Below are positions 16,965 to 26,421 of a DNA stretch of 46,746 nucleotides, piece after piece. The notes beneath the pieces were generated by a model. It was not told the origin of the DNA. It was given only the letters and a program-made list of their open reading frames with translations, and ran no database searches. The stretch lies in the NCBI RefSeq assembly GCF_947498175.1, contig NZ_CANMJB010000013.1, forward strand, positions 1 through 46,746. Direction: 5' to 3'. Within the stretch, counting starts at the first letter, position 1. The number at the start of each line of letters is the position of its first letter. The position numbers and the translations under genes were made by a program. The stretch comes from an uncultured Algimonas sp. (GTDB taxonomy: Bacteria; Pseudomonadota; Alphaproteobacteria; Caulobacterales; Maricaulaceae).

Positions 16965-17055
16965 GCCCAAGTGACATATGCCTGTGCGTCATATGCCTGT
17001 GTCCGTCGTCCGTAAAGCGCGCAAGTGACCGCATTGTGGCGGGCGGGCAACCACC

Positions 17056-17103
17056 CTGGCACTGGCACTGGCACTGGCACCAGCATTGACACTGGCACTG
17101 CCA
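17056..17103 (+). repeat. CTGGCA hexanucleotide microsatellite
   Basis: Four uninterrupted CTGGCA units (17056-17079) are followed by degenerate copies to about 17103. The repeat lies between the NDUFA12 gene and the divergent pentapeptide-repeat gene, about 65 bases before the latter's start codon. Confidence 0.8.
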
Positions 17104-17168
17104 AAAGCCCGGTTCCTTACGACTCCGTAATTGGAGGTCGGCGCGGACTGCCCTCTATAACCTGAATT

Positions 17169-18104
17169 GTGCGCCACGACACCCAATCCCGACTCTCCCG
17201 CCCTGCCATTGCGGCGGTCCTGTTCGCCTTGCCAACCGCGGCAGCCCTGTTCGCTCTGCCAACTGCGGCGAACGCCCAGCTGCGCGTGGATACGCGCATC
17301 GTCGCTTCGTCCAGCTCCTGCGCGGGATGCGACCTGTCCGGGCAGCGCATGAACGGCATGACGCTGAAGAACGCCAACTTCGCGGGATCCGTCTTCAACA
17401 ATTCCAACCTGTCGGGCGGCAAGCTGCATGGCTCGGATCTGACCGGCGCGCATTTTCGCAAGGCGATGCTGTACGGCGTCACCGGCGAAGGGGTCATCAT
17501 GCAGGACGCTATGCTGGAAGATGCCACGCTGACGGAAGCCGAACTGTCCCATTCCACCATGCGGCAAGCCAATCTGCACCGGGCGGATCTGACGCGCGGC
17601 GTGTTTCGCGACAATGATTTCCAATCCGCGAACCTGATCGGGGCCAGTGCGCCGTCGGTCGATTTCAGCCGGTCGGATTTCAAGGGGGCGCGGCTCGACA
17701 ACGCCAACCTCGCTGGGGCAACGCTGGATGGCGGGCAATTCACGGGCGTGCGTTTCGGCTTCGCCAATTTGGAAGAGGCCACGCTGGACGGATCCGACTT
17801 CTCGGACGCCGATCTGGCCCATGTCGTCGGATTGACCCAGACCCAGCTCGATAGTGCCTGCGGGAATATGAACACGCGCCTGCCCGACGGGCTGAACCTC
17901 GGCTATTGCGACGGGGCGATGGATGCCAGCCTGCACACGCACGCCGACCATCCGCGCGAACTGAAGGCCGCCCTGTCCGGTCTCGACCGGGCCATCATGG
18001 ACATCGAATCGCTGCTAGCCGTCGAGCGCGACCGCCAGACCCGCACTCGTCTGCAACGCGTCCACCGCGAACTGACGCAATCGCGCGAAGCGATGCGGCG
18101 TTGA
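17169..18104 (+). CDS. Exported pentapeptide-repeat protein
   Basis: A 311-residue protein with a GTG start, a signal peptide (about residues 12-36, ending ANA) and a pentapeptide-repeat region. From about residue 50 to 225, A(D/N)LXX units repeat (CDLSG, ANFAG, SNLSG, SDLTG and so on), predicting a right-handed quadrilateral beta-helix. Two cysteines (CAGC) open the repeat domain. The C-terminal 70 residues are helical and charged. The signal peptide contains a 27-bp internal duplication (17217-17243 and 17244-17270). No Shine-Dalgarno is seen; a TATAAC at 17156-17161 so near the GTG suggests a leaderless transcript. Function unknown; periplasmic location expected. Confidence 0.83.
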   Translation: MRHDTQSRLSRPAIAAVLFALPTAAALFALPTAANAQLRVDTRIVASSSSCAGCDLSGQRMNGMTLKNANFAGSVFNNSNLSGGKLHGSDLTGAHFRKAMLYGVTGEGVIMQDAMLEDATLTEAELSHSTMRQANLHRADLTRGVFRDNDFQSANLIGASAPSVDFSRSDFKGARLDNANLAGATLDGGQFTGVRFGFANLEEATLDGSDFSDADLAHVVGLTQTQLDSACGNMNTRLPDGLNLGYCDGAMDASLHTHADHPRELKAALSGLDRAIMDIESLLAVERDRQTRTRLQRVHRELTQSREAMRR

Positions 18105-18116
18105 CGCCTGCGGGCG

Positions 18117-19934
18117 CTAAGCGTCCTTCTCCACCGGAACCAGTTTCAGGTGCAATTCCTTGAGCTGTTCCTTCGACACTTCGGCAGGCGCGTTCATCAT
18201 CAGATCCTGCGCCTGGCCGTTCATCGGGAACAGGATGACGTCGCGGATCGTGTCCGTTCCGGCCAGCAGCATCACGATGCGGTCCACGCCCGGCGCGATG
18301 CCGCCGTGCGGCGGGGCGCCGTACTTGAACGCATTGATCATGCCGGCGAATTCCTCGTCCACCACATCCTTGCTGTAACCCGCCAGCTCGAACGCCTTGT
18401 ACATGATCTCCGGCTTGTGATTCCGGATCGCACCGGACGACAGCTCCACCCCGTTGCAGACGATATCGTATTGATAGGCCAGCAGGTCGAGCTGTTTATC
18501 CACCGTATCGGCCGCATCCAGCGCCGCCATTCCGCCTTGCGGCATGGAGAACGGGTTGTGGGAGAACTCGACCTTCTTGGCGTCCTCGTCCCACTCATAC
18601 ATGGGGAAATCGACGATCCAGCAGAACTTGAACACGCCCTCTTCGATCAGGTCCAGATCGGCGGCGATCTTGTTGCGCGCATGCCCGGCCAGCTTCGCCG
18701 CGTCGATCGGCTTGCCGGCGGAGAAGAACACGCCGTCGCCCGCCTTCAGACCCATATGGTCGAGCAGCTTGGCAAGGTGGTCCGGATCGAAATTCTTGAG
18801 CGCCGGGTCTTGCGACAGGACCTGGCCGTCTTCTTCCTTCAAACGGGCATAGCCGAGGCCGGGCGCCTGCATTTCCTTCTTCGCCCATTTGTCGAGGCTG
18901 TCGAAGAATTTGCGCGACTGGCTGTCCGTCGCGCCGGGCGCTGGAATGGCGATGACCCTGCCGCCCCCCTTGGTGATCTTCGCAAAGATGCCGAAGCCGG
19001 TCTTGCTCTCGTCGGTGAAGAAGTCGGACACATCGGAAAGTTCGAACGGAATGCGCAAATCCGGTTTGTCGGTCCCGTATTTGGCCATCGACTCCTTGTA
19101 GGGGATCCGCGGGAACGGCGTTTCGACCGTGCGTCCATCCGCGAACTCCTCGAAAACCCCCGCCATGACGGGCTCGATGGCGTTGAAGACGTCTTCTTGG
19201 GTGACGAAGCTCATTTCCACGTCGAGCTGGTAGAACTCTCCGGGGCTGCGGTCGGCGCGGGCGTCTTCGTCGCGAAAACACGGCGCGATCTGGAAATAGC
19301 GGTCGAAGCCTGCCACCATGATCAGCTGCTTGAACTGCTGCGGCGCCTGAGGCAGCGCGTAGAACTTGCCGGGGTTCAGGCGAGACGGCACCAGGAAGTC
19401 GCGCGCGCCTTCGGGGCTGCTGGCCGTCAGGATCGGCGTCTGGAATTCGGTGAATCCCTGCTCGATCATGCGGCGGCGCAGACTGTTGATGACCTGGCCG
19501 CGCAACAGGATATTCTTGTGCAAGGTTTCCCGGCGCAGATCGAGATAGCGGTGCTTCAGGCGGATGTCTTCCGGATAGTCCGGCTCGCCGAAGACCGGCA
19601 GCGGCAGCGGGTCGGCCTGGCTTTCCAAGACGAACTCGGCCGCGCGGACCTCGATGTCGCCGGTCGCGATTTCGGGGTTCTTCGCGTCTGCATCGCGGGC
19701 CAGAACCTCGCCCGTGACGGTGATGACGCTCTCGGCCGGAACGCGTTTCGCCGCGTCGTAGAATTCGACATTCGGATAGACGACGATCTGAGTGATTCCG
19801 TAATGATCGCGCAGATCGATGAACAGCGCGTTGGCATGTTCGCGCTTGCGGTGGACCCAGCCCGAAAGGCGGGCCGTCTCGCCCACGTCATCGGAGCGGA
19901 GTTCGTTGCAGGTATGGCTGCGGAATTCGTGCAT
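18117..19934 (-). CDS. aspS: Aspartate--tRNA ligase
   Basis: Class II aminoacyl-tRNA synthetase of 605 residues, bacterial type. An N-terminal OB-fold anticodon-binding domain ([19 protein letters not shown]) is followed by class II motifs 1-3 (motif 2 at [19 protein letters not shown], motif 3 at [13 protein letters not shown]) and the GAD insertion domain in the middle. It charges tRNA-Asp. In many alphaproteobacteria, which lack AsnRS, the enzyme also charges tRNA-Asn for GatCAB amidation; that is not tested here. The gene is convergent with the pentapeptide-repeat gene, with a 12-base gap. Confidence 0.97.
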   Translation of the reverse strand: MHEFRSHTCNELRSDDVGETARLSGWVHRKREHANALFIDLRDHYGITQIVVYPNVEFYDAAKRVPAESVITVTGEVLARDADAKNPEIATGDIEVRAAEFVLESQADPLPLPVFGEPDYPEDIRLKHRYLDLRRETLHKNILLRGQVINSLRRRMIEQGFTEFQTPILTASSPEGARDFLVPSRLNPGKFYALPQAPQQFKQLIMVAGFDRYFQIAPCFRDEDARADRSPGEFYQLDVEMSFVTQEDVFNAIEPVMAGVFEEFADGRTVETPFPRIPYKESMAKYGTDKPDLRIPFELSDVSDFFTDESKTGFGIFAKITKGGGRVIAIPAPGATDSQSRKFFDSLDKWAKKEMQAPGLGYARLKEEDGQVLSQDPALKNFDPDHLAKLLDHMGLKAGDGVFFSAGKPIDAAKLAGHARNKIAADLDLIEEGVFKFCWIVDFPMYEWDEDAKKVEFSHNPFSMPQGGMAALDAADTVDKQLDLLAYQYDIVCNGVELSSGAIRNHKPEIMYKAFELAGYSKDVVDEEFAGMINAFKYGAPPHGGIAPGVDRIVMLLAGTDTIRDVILFPMNGQAQDLMMNAPAEVSKEQLKELHLKLVPVEKDA

Positions 19935-20029
19935 GAAAAATCATCCGGAAAGAAGGTCGCGCGCCCTTTAACACCGTCTGTGTTCGCTTCAAGCCATAGG
20001 CGCGGTTTACCTTCGCGCGCAAAGGCGGC

Positions 20030-20212
20030 ATGCCTGTGCTCATGATGAAACGTTACGGCCCTCTGCTTCTCGGCGCCCTTGCAGCGACCCTGATCGCCGT
20101 GAGCGTCTTTCGCTGGATCAATGGCGGCGGCGTGGACTGGTTCAGCCTCGTCCTCGCCGGGGCCGCACTCGCACTGCTTATCCTGCAGTTCCGTCAGAAC
20201 GGTTCGCTCTAG
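20030..20212 (+). CDS. Small two-helix membrane protein
   Basis: A 60-residue hydrophobic protein with helices at about 11-27 and 36-53 and no cysteines. No family recognised. AAAGG four bases before the ATG at 20030 favours that start; an ATG pair at 20042/20045 is the alternative. Its 3' end overlaps the tlyA stop by 35 bases on the opposite strand. Confidence 0.55.
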   Translation: MPVLMMKRYGPLLLGALAATLIAVSVFRWINGGGVDWFSLVLAGAALALLILQFRQNGSL

Positions 20213-20912
20213 CCCGCGCGTAGATCAGATATTCCCGGTTCCCCGAGCCCCCGCGAACCGGGCTGTCCGCTATGGCGACGATCCGCCACCCCTGTTCGCG
20301 CAGCCAGTCCCGCACGGCATCCATCGCCTCCTCCACGCCCGCCCGTACGATCCCGCCGCGGCCCACATTCTCGCGCCCGACCTCGAACTGCGGCTTGAAC
20401 AGCAAGACCGCTTCCCGGTTGAACGACAGAGCCGGACCGAGCAGCTTCGTGATGGAGATGAAGGAGGCGTCGCAAACGAGCAGATCCGGAGCAGGATCGA
20501 ACAGGTCCGCCGTGATCTCCCGCGCGTCCTGCCCCTCCATCAGCGTGACATCGGAATGGTCGCGCAGCGAGGCATGCATCTGGTCGCGCCCGACATCCAC
20601 CGCATGGACATGCGCCGCCCCGGCCCGGAGCAGCACATCCGTGAAGCCGCCCGTGGAGCTGCCCACATCCAGGCAGACGCAGCCTTTCGGATCGACACCG
20701 AACACGTCCAGCGCATGGGCCAGCTTCAATCCGCCTCGTGACACGTAAGGGTGCAAGTCGCCTGCCTCGACCGCGGCGCCGTCGACGATCATCGCGGATG
20801 GCTTCTTCAACACCCGACCATCGACCCGAACCAGCCCGGCCTTGATCGCCGCCTGAGCGCGAGCGCGGCTGTCGAAATGGCCGTGTTGGACGAGATAGAG
20901 GTCGGCGCGCAT
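20178..20912 (-). CDS. tlyA: TlyA family rRNA methyltransferase
   Basis: A 244-residue protein: an N-terminal S4 RNA-binding domain (RADLYLVQHGHFDSRARAQAAIKAG) joined to an FtsJ-like SAM methyltransferase domain (CLDVGSSTGGFTDVLL, with catalytic-type Lys and Asp segments SRGGLKLAHAL and DLLVCDASFIS). TlyA enzymes 2'-O-methylate 16S/23S rRNA cytidines; some homologues are called hemolysin A. The frame is open 24 codons further upstream, but the family starts at MRADLYL. The cluster with dxs, ispA and xseB is typical for alphaproteobacteria. Confidence 0.92.
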   Translation of the reverse strand: MRADLYLVQHGHFDSRARAQAAIKAGLVRVDGRVLKKPSAMIVDGAAVEAGDLHPYVSRGGLKLAHALDVFGVDPKGCVCLDVGSSTGGFTDVLLRAGAAHVHAVDVGRDQMHASLRDHSDVTLMEGQDAREITADLFDPAPDLLVCDASFISITKLLGPALSFNREAVLLFKPQFEVGRENVGRGGIVRAGVEEAMDAVRDWLREQGWRIVAIADSPVRGGSGNREYLIYARARANRSDGTAG

Positions 20913-20971
20913 TCTTGATTTCCAATCCGGTTGCACCTTGCTTTCGCCCGGTGGGCATGCAGTCTGCAACC

Positions 20972-21742
20972 ATGAATGCCGCACGTAAGATCCTGCTTGT
21001 TGCTTCCGCTGCCGGCGCGCTCTTTTTCGCAGCCTTCCTTTTCATGCTTTCAGCGGACCCAGCCAGGTTCGAAGCCCGTGCGAAAGGCTTCGCCGTAGCC
21101 ACGGTGCAGGCCAAGGCTGCGGATTTCGCGCAAGAGCGTGGATTGCGATTGCCCGACGGGGTCGAAGGATCGGCTTTGCAGGACGCCCTGACCGAGCGCC
21201 TCGGCGCGCGCAGCGAGCTCTATGCCCGCGCTTTGGAGTCGAAAGTCGATGAATGGGTGGCGGATGTTCTCGCTGGCCACTGCACCATGGATTGCGGACA
21301 TCGGAATGCGGTCGAGGACATTGCCAGAGGCGTGCTGGAAAGAGGTTTCGCCCGCTACGGACAAGGCGCGACGACATTGCAAGATTTCGCCCGGAACCGC
21401 TACGACGCCACGATCAGGAGCTTGCACCGCGATCTGACGATCGTGTCGCTCAGCAATCTGGTCGTATTCCTGTTCATCATTGTCCTGATGCTGACGCGGC
21501 CGCGTTTCATGCCGGCCCTTGTCAAGCTGGGGGCTTTGGCTTTCTTATCCGTGGCCGTGATGCTGGGCTGGTACGTGTTCGGACAGGACTGGATCGCGAC
21601 GTTGATCTTCAACGCCTATGTCGGCTGGGGATATGCCGTGTTCATGGGCCTGATTTTTGCGTCGCTTTCAATGACGCCCGGATCCTACGGGAATTGGGGC
21701 ACATTTTCGGAAGTGTGTCGATGCAATGCTGATTCCCGTCTA
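20972..21742 (+). CDS. Membrane protein whose frame lacks a stop before dxs
   Basis: No family recognised. The believable part, from the ATG at 20972 (alternative 20957), has a signal-type helix (residues 6-25), a periplasmic region with a Cys pair (CTMDC), and three more hydrophobic helices at about 160-175, 185-205 and 212-232. It then continues without a stop codon into sequence antisense to dxs, as far as 23074. The end given here is nominal: it marks where the dxs stop codon is reached. Stops exist close by in the other two frames (21730-21732 and 21741-21743), so a small indel or stop loss is likely. It is divergent from tlyA. Confidence 0.5.
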
Positions 21743-23644
21743 GGCCCGCTTCTCAACACCCTGACGCCCCAGCGCGGCAAAGACCTTTGCCACGATCGCA
21801 TCCGCGTCGAGACCTGCCTGTTCGTACATCTTTTCCGGCGTGTCCTGGTCGATGAAGGTGTCGGGCAATGTCATCGTCCTGATCTTCACGCCGCGGTCGA
21901 GGGCGCCGCTGGCCGACAGGTCGTGAAGACAGAAGGCGCCGAAACCGCCGACGGAGCCTTCCTCGATCGTGACGAGCACTTCGTGGTCTCGCGCAAGTCG
22001 GTGGAGCAGGTCGCTGTCGAGCGGCTTGGCGAAGCGGGCGTCGGCGACCGTGGTGGACAGGCCGTGGCTTTCCAACCGTTCAGCGGCCAGCAGGGATTCG
22101 CCCAATCGCGTGCCGTAAGAGAAGATCGCGACCTGGCTGCCTTCGCGCAAGACGCGGCCCTTGCCGATCTCCAGGGGTTGCGGATCGTCGGGAATCTCGA
22201 TGCCGGTCGCTTCACCGCGCGCGTAGCGGAAGCCGGTCGGGCCGTCGTCGCGCGCCACGGCCGTCGCGACCATGCGTGCCAGCTCGGCTTCGTCGGCCGC
22301 CGCCATCAGCACCATGTTGGGCAGGCAGCCGAGATAGGCGATGTCGAACGCGCCCGCATGGGTGGGGCCATCGGCGCCGACGAGACCGGCCCGGTCCATC
22401 GCGAACCGCACCGGGAGGTTCTGGATGCAGATATCGTGGACGACTTGGTCGTACCCGCGCTGCAGGAAGGTCGAATAGATGGCGCAGAACGGTTTGAACC
22501 CATCCGCCGCGAGACCGCCCGCAAACGTCACCGCATGCTGTTCGGCGATGCCGACATCGAACATGCGGTCGGGGAAGGCCTGGCCGAATTCCTTCATGCC
22601 CGTCCCACCCGGCATGGCCGCCGTGATGCCGACGATACGGTCGTCCTTTTCGGCTTCCTTGATGAGGCTGTTGGCGAAGACCTTGGTGTAGGACGGCGCG
22701 TTGGGAATGGATTTGGACTGCTCGCCCGTGACCACGTTGAATTTGGACACGCCGTGATATTTGTCGGCCGAATTTTCCGCCGGGGCGTAGCCCTTGCCCT
22801 TTTGCGTCACGACATGGACCAGAACGGGGCCTTCCTTCATGTCGCGGACGTTTTCCAGCACCGGAATGAGCGCGTCGAGATCGTGACCGTCCACGGGACC
22901 GACATACTGGAAGCCCAACTCTTCGAACCAAGTGCCGCCCATGACCATGCCGCGCGCATACTCCTCGGCCTTCTTGGCCGTGCTGCGGATCGGGCGCGGG
23001 GCGTCCTTGACGAGGGCTTTGGCGGCGCCGCGCAAGGCCTGATAGCCGCCAGACGACACGGTGCGGGACAATAGATGGCTCATCGCGCCGACCGGGGGGG
23101 CGATCGACATGTCGTTGTCGTTGAGGATCACGATCTGGCGCGAATCGCTCGCGCCTGCATTGTTCATCGCCTCATAGGCCATGCCCGCCGTGATCGAGCC
23201 GTCGCCGATGACGGACACGACATTATTGTTCCGTCCGGCCAGGTCGCGCGCGACCGCGAAGCCCATGCCCGCGCTGATCGATGTGGACGAATGCGCCGCC
23301 CCGAACGGGTCGTATTCGCTTTCCGCGCGCTTGGTGAAGCCCGACAGGCCGCCGCCCTTGCGGATGGTCCGCATGCGGTCGCGCCGCCCGGTCAGCACCT
23401 TGTGCGGGTAGCACTGATGGCCGACATCCCAGATCAGCTTGTCGTCGGGTGTGTCGAAGACATGGTGGATGGCAACGGTCAGTTCGACCACGCCCAACCC
23501 CGCGCCCAGATGCCCGCCCGTGACGGAGACGGCATCGATCACCTCCGTGCGGACCTCGTCGGCCAGCTGCTTGATCTGCTCGCGGGTGAAGTCGCGGATG
23601 TCGGCCGGGTACTCGACCGTATCCAGCAGCGGTGTATCGACCAT
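21740..23644 (-). CDS. dxs: 1-deoxy-D-xylulose-5-phosphate synthase
   Basis: The first enzyme of the MEP pathway: it condenses pyruvate and glyceraldehyde 3-phosphate with thiamine diphosphate. It is 634 residues from the ATG at 23644 (a GTG at 23659 is possible). Seen: the [17 protein letters not shown] start region, the TPP motif [18 protein letters not shown], the transketolase pyrimidine domain ([19 protein letters not shown]) and a transketolase C-terminal domain. The gene is followed downstream by the run-on frame of a convergent membrane gene. With ispA upstream it supplies prenyl diphosphates for quinones, hopanoids and carotenoids or retinal. Confidence 0.97.
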   Translation of the reverse strand: MVDTPLLDTVEYPADIRDFTREQIKQLADEVRTEVIDAVSVTGGHLGAGLGVVELTVAIHHVFDTPDDKLIWDVGHQCYPHKVLTGRRDRMRTIRKGGGLSGFTKRAESEYDPFGAAHSSTSISAGMGFAVARDLAGRNNNVVSVIGDGSITAGMAYEAMNNAGASDSRQIVILNDNDMSIAPPVGAMSHLLSRTVSSGGYQALRGAAKALVKDAPRPIRSTAKKAEEYARGMVMGGTWFEELGFQYVGPVDGHDLDALIPVLENVRDMKEGPVLVHVVTQKGKGYAPAENSADKYHGVSKFNVVTGEQSKSIPNAPSYTKVFANSLIKEAEKDDRIVGITAAMPGGTGMKEFGQAFPDRMFDVGIAEQHAVTFAGGLAADGFKPFCAIYSTFLQRGYDQVVHDICIQNLPVRFAMDRAGLVGADGPTHAGAFDIAYLGCLPNMVLMAAADEAELARMVATAVARDDGPTGFRYARGEATGIEIPDDPQPLEIGKGRVLREGSQVAIFSYGTRLGESLLAAERLESHGLSTTVADARFAKPLDSDLLHRLARDHEVLVTIEEGSVGGFGAFCLHDLSASGALDRGVKIRTMTLPDTFIDQDTPEKMYEQAGLDADAIVAKVFAALGRQGVEKRA

Positions 23645-23697
23645 CGAAATTCTATCCACTTGCGCCCGTTCGGGCTGTTCTATCTGCCAAGGCGCCC

Positions 23698-24615
23698 TTA
23701 GTGGCGGCGCTCCAGAACGAAGTCCACGGTTCCCAGCAGCGTTTGCGCCTTTTCGCCATAGGGCGCAAGGGCGGCCCGCGCCGTCTCGCCCAGGGACCGC
23801 GCCTTGTCTTTCGCCCCATCGAGGCCGAGCAGCGACACGAATGTGGCCTTTCCAAGGTCCGCATCCTTGCCCACGGCCTTGCCGACCGTTTCCATGTCGC
23901 CTTCCACATCCAGCACGTCGTCCTGGATCTGGAACGCCAAGCCGAGCGCGTCGGCATAGCGGTCCAGCGCGGCGATATCCTGCGGCTGCGCGTCCGCGAT
24001 CAGGGCGCCGGCTTTCATCGCAAACCGGATCAACGCCCCGGTCTTCATGGCTTGGAGCTGCGTGATCAAGGCGGTGTCGCGCGCGGCCTCGGCCACCGTG
24101 ATATCGACCACTTGGCCGCCGATCATGCCGCTCGCCCCGCCCGCGCGAGCCAGTTCCAGCACCAACCGCGCCCGCACGGCCGGATCCGGATGGGCCGCAT
24201 CAGTCGCCAGCAATTCGAAAGCGTGGGTCAGCAACCCGTCGCCGGCCAGCACGGCCATGGCGTCGCCGTAAACCTTGTGAACGGTCGGCTTGCCCCGGCG
24301 CAGATCGTCATCGTCCATGCACGGAAGGTCGTCATGTACGAGCGAATAGACATGCAGGCATTCCAGCGCGCACCCGACCGTCAAGGCGTTGTCCGCATCC
24401 CCGCCCAGCATCCGCGCCGTCTCGATGACGAGGAACGGCCGCAAGCGCTTGCCACCGCCCAGCGCCGCATAGCGCATGGCTTCGGCCAGCACCGCGTGAT
24501 GGCCGGTCGGGCGCGGCAAGAGGCGGTCCAGCGCGGTTTCGACGTCGGCTGCGACGGAAGCAAGGCCGGACCGGAATCCTGACGCGGCCACAGGTTTGTC
24601 CAAGGTCTCGTCCAA
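23698..24615 (-). CDS. ispA: Farnesyl diphosphate synthase (polyprenyl synthetase)
   Basis: A 305-residue all-helical prenyl transferase. The first Asp-rich motif is [10 protein letters not shown] (Asp95, 96, 101), with the two-residue insertion of bacterial type II FPP synthases. The second is QDDVLD (Asp232, 233, 236). GGGKRLRP near residue 55 binds isopentenyl diphosphate. It makes farnesyl (possibly geranylgeranyl) diphosphate. The start appears to be a TTG five bases after the xseB stop, with no clear Shine-Dalgarno, so translational coupling is likely. Order xseB-ispA-dxs is conserved in alphaproteobacteria. Confidence 0.94.
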   Translation of the reverse strand: MDETLDKPVAASGFRSGLASVAADVETALDRLLPRPTGHHAVLAEAMRYAALGGGKRLRPFLVIETARMLGGDADNALTVGCALECLHVYSLVHDDLPCMDDDDLRRGKPTVHKVYGDAMAVLAGDGLLTHAFELLATDAAHPDPAVRARLVLELARAGGASGMIGGQVVDITVAEAARDTALITQLQAMKTGALIRFAMKAGALIADAQPQDIAALDRYADALGLAFQIQDDVLDVEGDMETVGKAVGKDADLGKATFVSLLGLDGAKDKARSLGETARAALAPYGEKAQTLLGTVDFVLERRH

Positions 24616-24619
24616 CGGA

Positions 24620-24859
24620 TCAGTCCGCGTCGAAGGGTACGGTGCTGGCGCTGCCGTCAGGCGCCAACACGATCTTCTCGACCTTCAGCTGCGCGCTCTT
24701 GAGCTTGCCTTCGCAATGCGCCTTCAGCTTGGCGCCGCGCTGGTAAAGCGCGATGCTTTCCTCTAATGGCGCGTCGCCGCCTTCCAGCTGGCGCACGATG
24801 CCTTCCAGTTCGGACAGTGCGTCCTCGAAACTCAAATCCTTTATCGGTGTGTCGCTCAC
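24620..24859 (-). CDS. xseB: Exodeoxyribonuclease VII small subunit
   Basis: A 79-residue protein with the XseB pattern LSFEDALSELEGIVRQLEGGDAPLEESIALYQRG. It binds the large subunit XseA and is needed for single-strand DNA exonuclease activity. The GTG start at 24859 is chosen because it overlaps the upstream stop by four bases (GTGA) and gives the family's usual N-terminus; the longer open frame to 24931 runs inside the upstream gene. Confidence 0.93.
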   Translation of the reverse strand: MSDTPIKDLSFEDALSELEGIVRQLEGGDAPLEESIALYQRGAKLKAHCEGKLKSAQLKVEKIVLAPDGSASTVPFDAD

Positions 24860-25464
24860 GCGGCGTCCTTCTCTCTGCTCGGCTCTTTCGCCGGCCCTGT
24901 CGTGGGCCGGACCAGCCGACGGCGGCTCCAATGAAGGTCGCCGTTCTGGCTGACGCAGCGCCAGCCACGCCGGATCAGGCTGCCCTTGAGCATCCGGTTA
25001 AACCATCCATGGCCGGAGACATAGACGATTTTCCCGCCCGCCGCCCGGCGACCCAATGTCTCGCTGACGATTTCGGCGCGGGCGCGGGCCTCGGCCAGCG
25101 TCTCCATCCCGTCGCTGTAACCGGCGCACCACAGGATGCGCGCGACCGTGCCCCAGCTTTTGGGCCGCATTTTCCACGGGCCGAGGGGCGGCGACGGCAA
25201 GGCGGCTTCGACCAGTCCCGGCAGCGTGTCGTCCGGCATGCGCCCGGCGGCGAGTTCGGCGCTCTGAACGGCGCGCGGCAAGGGCGAAGAGAGGACCAGA
25301 TCCGCCCGGTGCGCCCAATGCGCGACCTTGTCCGGCGGGGTCTGGCCGGGCGCGATGCCGCCTTCGTCGTAGCGGTGCCACCAGTCGCGGAACCCGGTCC
25401 AGGTCAGGCGGACCTTGCGCGACAGGGCCGGTTTGCCGTGGCGTACCAGAATGATGGTGTCCAT
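24856..25464 (-). CDS. Histidine phosphatase family protein
   Basis: A 202-residue protein starting MDTIILVRHGKPALS, the phosphohistidine (RHG) motif of the branch-1 histidine phosphatase / phosphoglycerate-mutase-like superfamily. SSPLPRAVQSAEL gives the second arginine region, an acidic segment METLAEARAR follows, and the C-terminal histidine is in VSGHGWFNR. An ATG at 25497, five bases after the lepB stop, is an alternative start. The substrate is unknown. It lies in a tight minus-strand run from lepB to dxs. Confidence 0.82.
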   Translation of the reverse strand: MDTIILVRHGKPALSRKVRLTWTGFRDWWHRYDEGGIAPGQTPPDKVAHWAHRADLVLSSPLPRAVQSAELAAGRMPDDTLPGLVEAALPSPPLGPWKMRPKSWGTVARILWCAGYSDGMETLAEARARAEIVSETLGRRAAGGKIVYVSGHGWFNRMLKGSLIRRGWRCVSQNGDLHWSRRRLVRPTTGPAKEPSREKDAA

Positions 25465-25501
25465 GGAGGGCGCTTCGAGGCCGTTCCGGTCTGCCATGAT
25501 T

Positions 25502-26329
25502 CTAGAGGAATGACGGGGCGCGGCCTTCGGGCGGACAACGAAGCCCCTCCGATCGGTCGCACCGGTTGAAAGTGAACATGAGCGCGTCCGCCCGGCCGAT
25601 GAGATGGTCGACCGGCACGAAGCCCGGCCCCATCTCGCTGTCCGGCATGACGCGACCGAACTGGTCCGTCCGGTCCACACGCGAATCCGTCGAACGGTCG
25701 CGATTGTCGCCCATGAAGAAAACGTGCCCTTGCGGCACGACGAATATGTACGTGTCGTCGAGCGGGCCGTCGTCGCGATGCTCGAAGATCGGATGGGCGC
25801 CCTCGTCGCCAGGCAGGCTTTCCGCATATTCGGTCGCGCCGGACACGGTGCGGAATGGATCGCGCGTGCGATAGAGCAGCTCGCCGACCGTTTCGCGCGG
25901 CACGGGCCGGTCGTTCAGATAGAGTCGGCCGCCCGTCACGCGCACTTCGTCGCCCGGCAGCCCGACCGTCCGCTTGATCATGACCGTGCCGTTGTTCGGA
26001 TTGCGGAAGACGACGATGTCGCCGCGTTCCGGCAGGCGCGAGAGGATGCGCCCGTCCGGCAAGGGCAGATTGTGCAGGCCCAGCGGCAGGGAATGGCGCG
26101 AATAGCCATAGGCGAACTTCGACACATAGATATGGTCGCCCACTTCCAGCGTCGGTTGCATCGATTCAGACGGGATCTTGTAATGACCCCAGACCAGCGT
26201 CAGCACCGCCAGCATGATGGCCGACAGCTTGGCGAAGAAACGCAGCTCCTCGCCGATGCGCGCCAGCAGGCCCGGCTTCTGTGCAGGCATGGCCGTCGTT
26301 GGCGCGATATTGGAACCGTGCAAGGTCAT
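25502..26329 (-). CDS. lepB: Signal peptidase I
   Basis: A 275-residue serine/lysine peptidase that removes Sec signal peptides at the inner membrane. One N-terminal helix (about residues 31-50) is followed by catalytic Ser56 in IPSESMQPT and general-base Lys119 in MIKRTVGLPGDEV. Later conserved boxes include FFMGDNRDRSTDSR. The start at 26329 is preceded by GGGCGGG. The frame opens 12 codons further upstream. It has the periplasmic insert usual for Gram-negative enzymes. Confidence 0.95.
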   Translation of the reverse strand: MTLHGSNIAPTTAMPAQKPGLLARIGEELRFFAKLSAIMLAVLTLVWGHYKIPSESMQPTLEVGDHIYVSKFAYGYSRHSLPLGLHNLPLPDGRILSRLPERGDIVVFRNPNNGTVMIKRTVGLPGDEVRVTGGRLYLNDRPVPRETVGELLYRTRDPFRTVSGATEYAESLPGDEGAHPIFEHRDDGPLDDTYIFVVPQGHVFFMGDNRDRSTDSRVDRTDQFGRVMPDSEMGPGFVPVDHLIGRADALMFTFNRCDRSEGLRCPPEGRAPSFL

Positions 26330-26421
26330 CCCGCCCGCAATGGCAAGGCAGGCGCAGCCTTTCAACCGTCAATGCTCATATGCGCTGCCAACCGCGGCCG
26401 GGCCGTGCTAGGGGCCCGGCC

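Noticed and set aside
17056-17103. CRISPR-like repeat
   Set aside because: Six-base units without spacers; a simple microsatellite. No cas genes are present.
21743-23074. Long plus-strand frame over dxs as a real protein part
   Set aside because: dxs on the minus strand is complete and typical; the plus frame shows no domain and is the kind of open antisense frame high-GC DNA gives.
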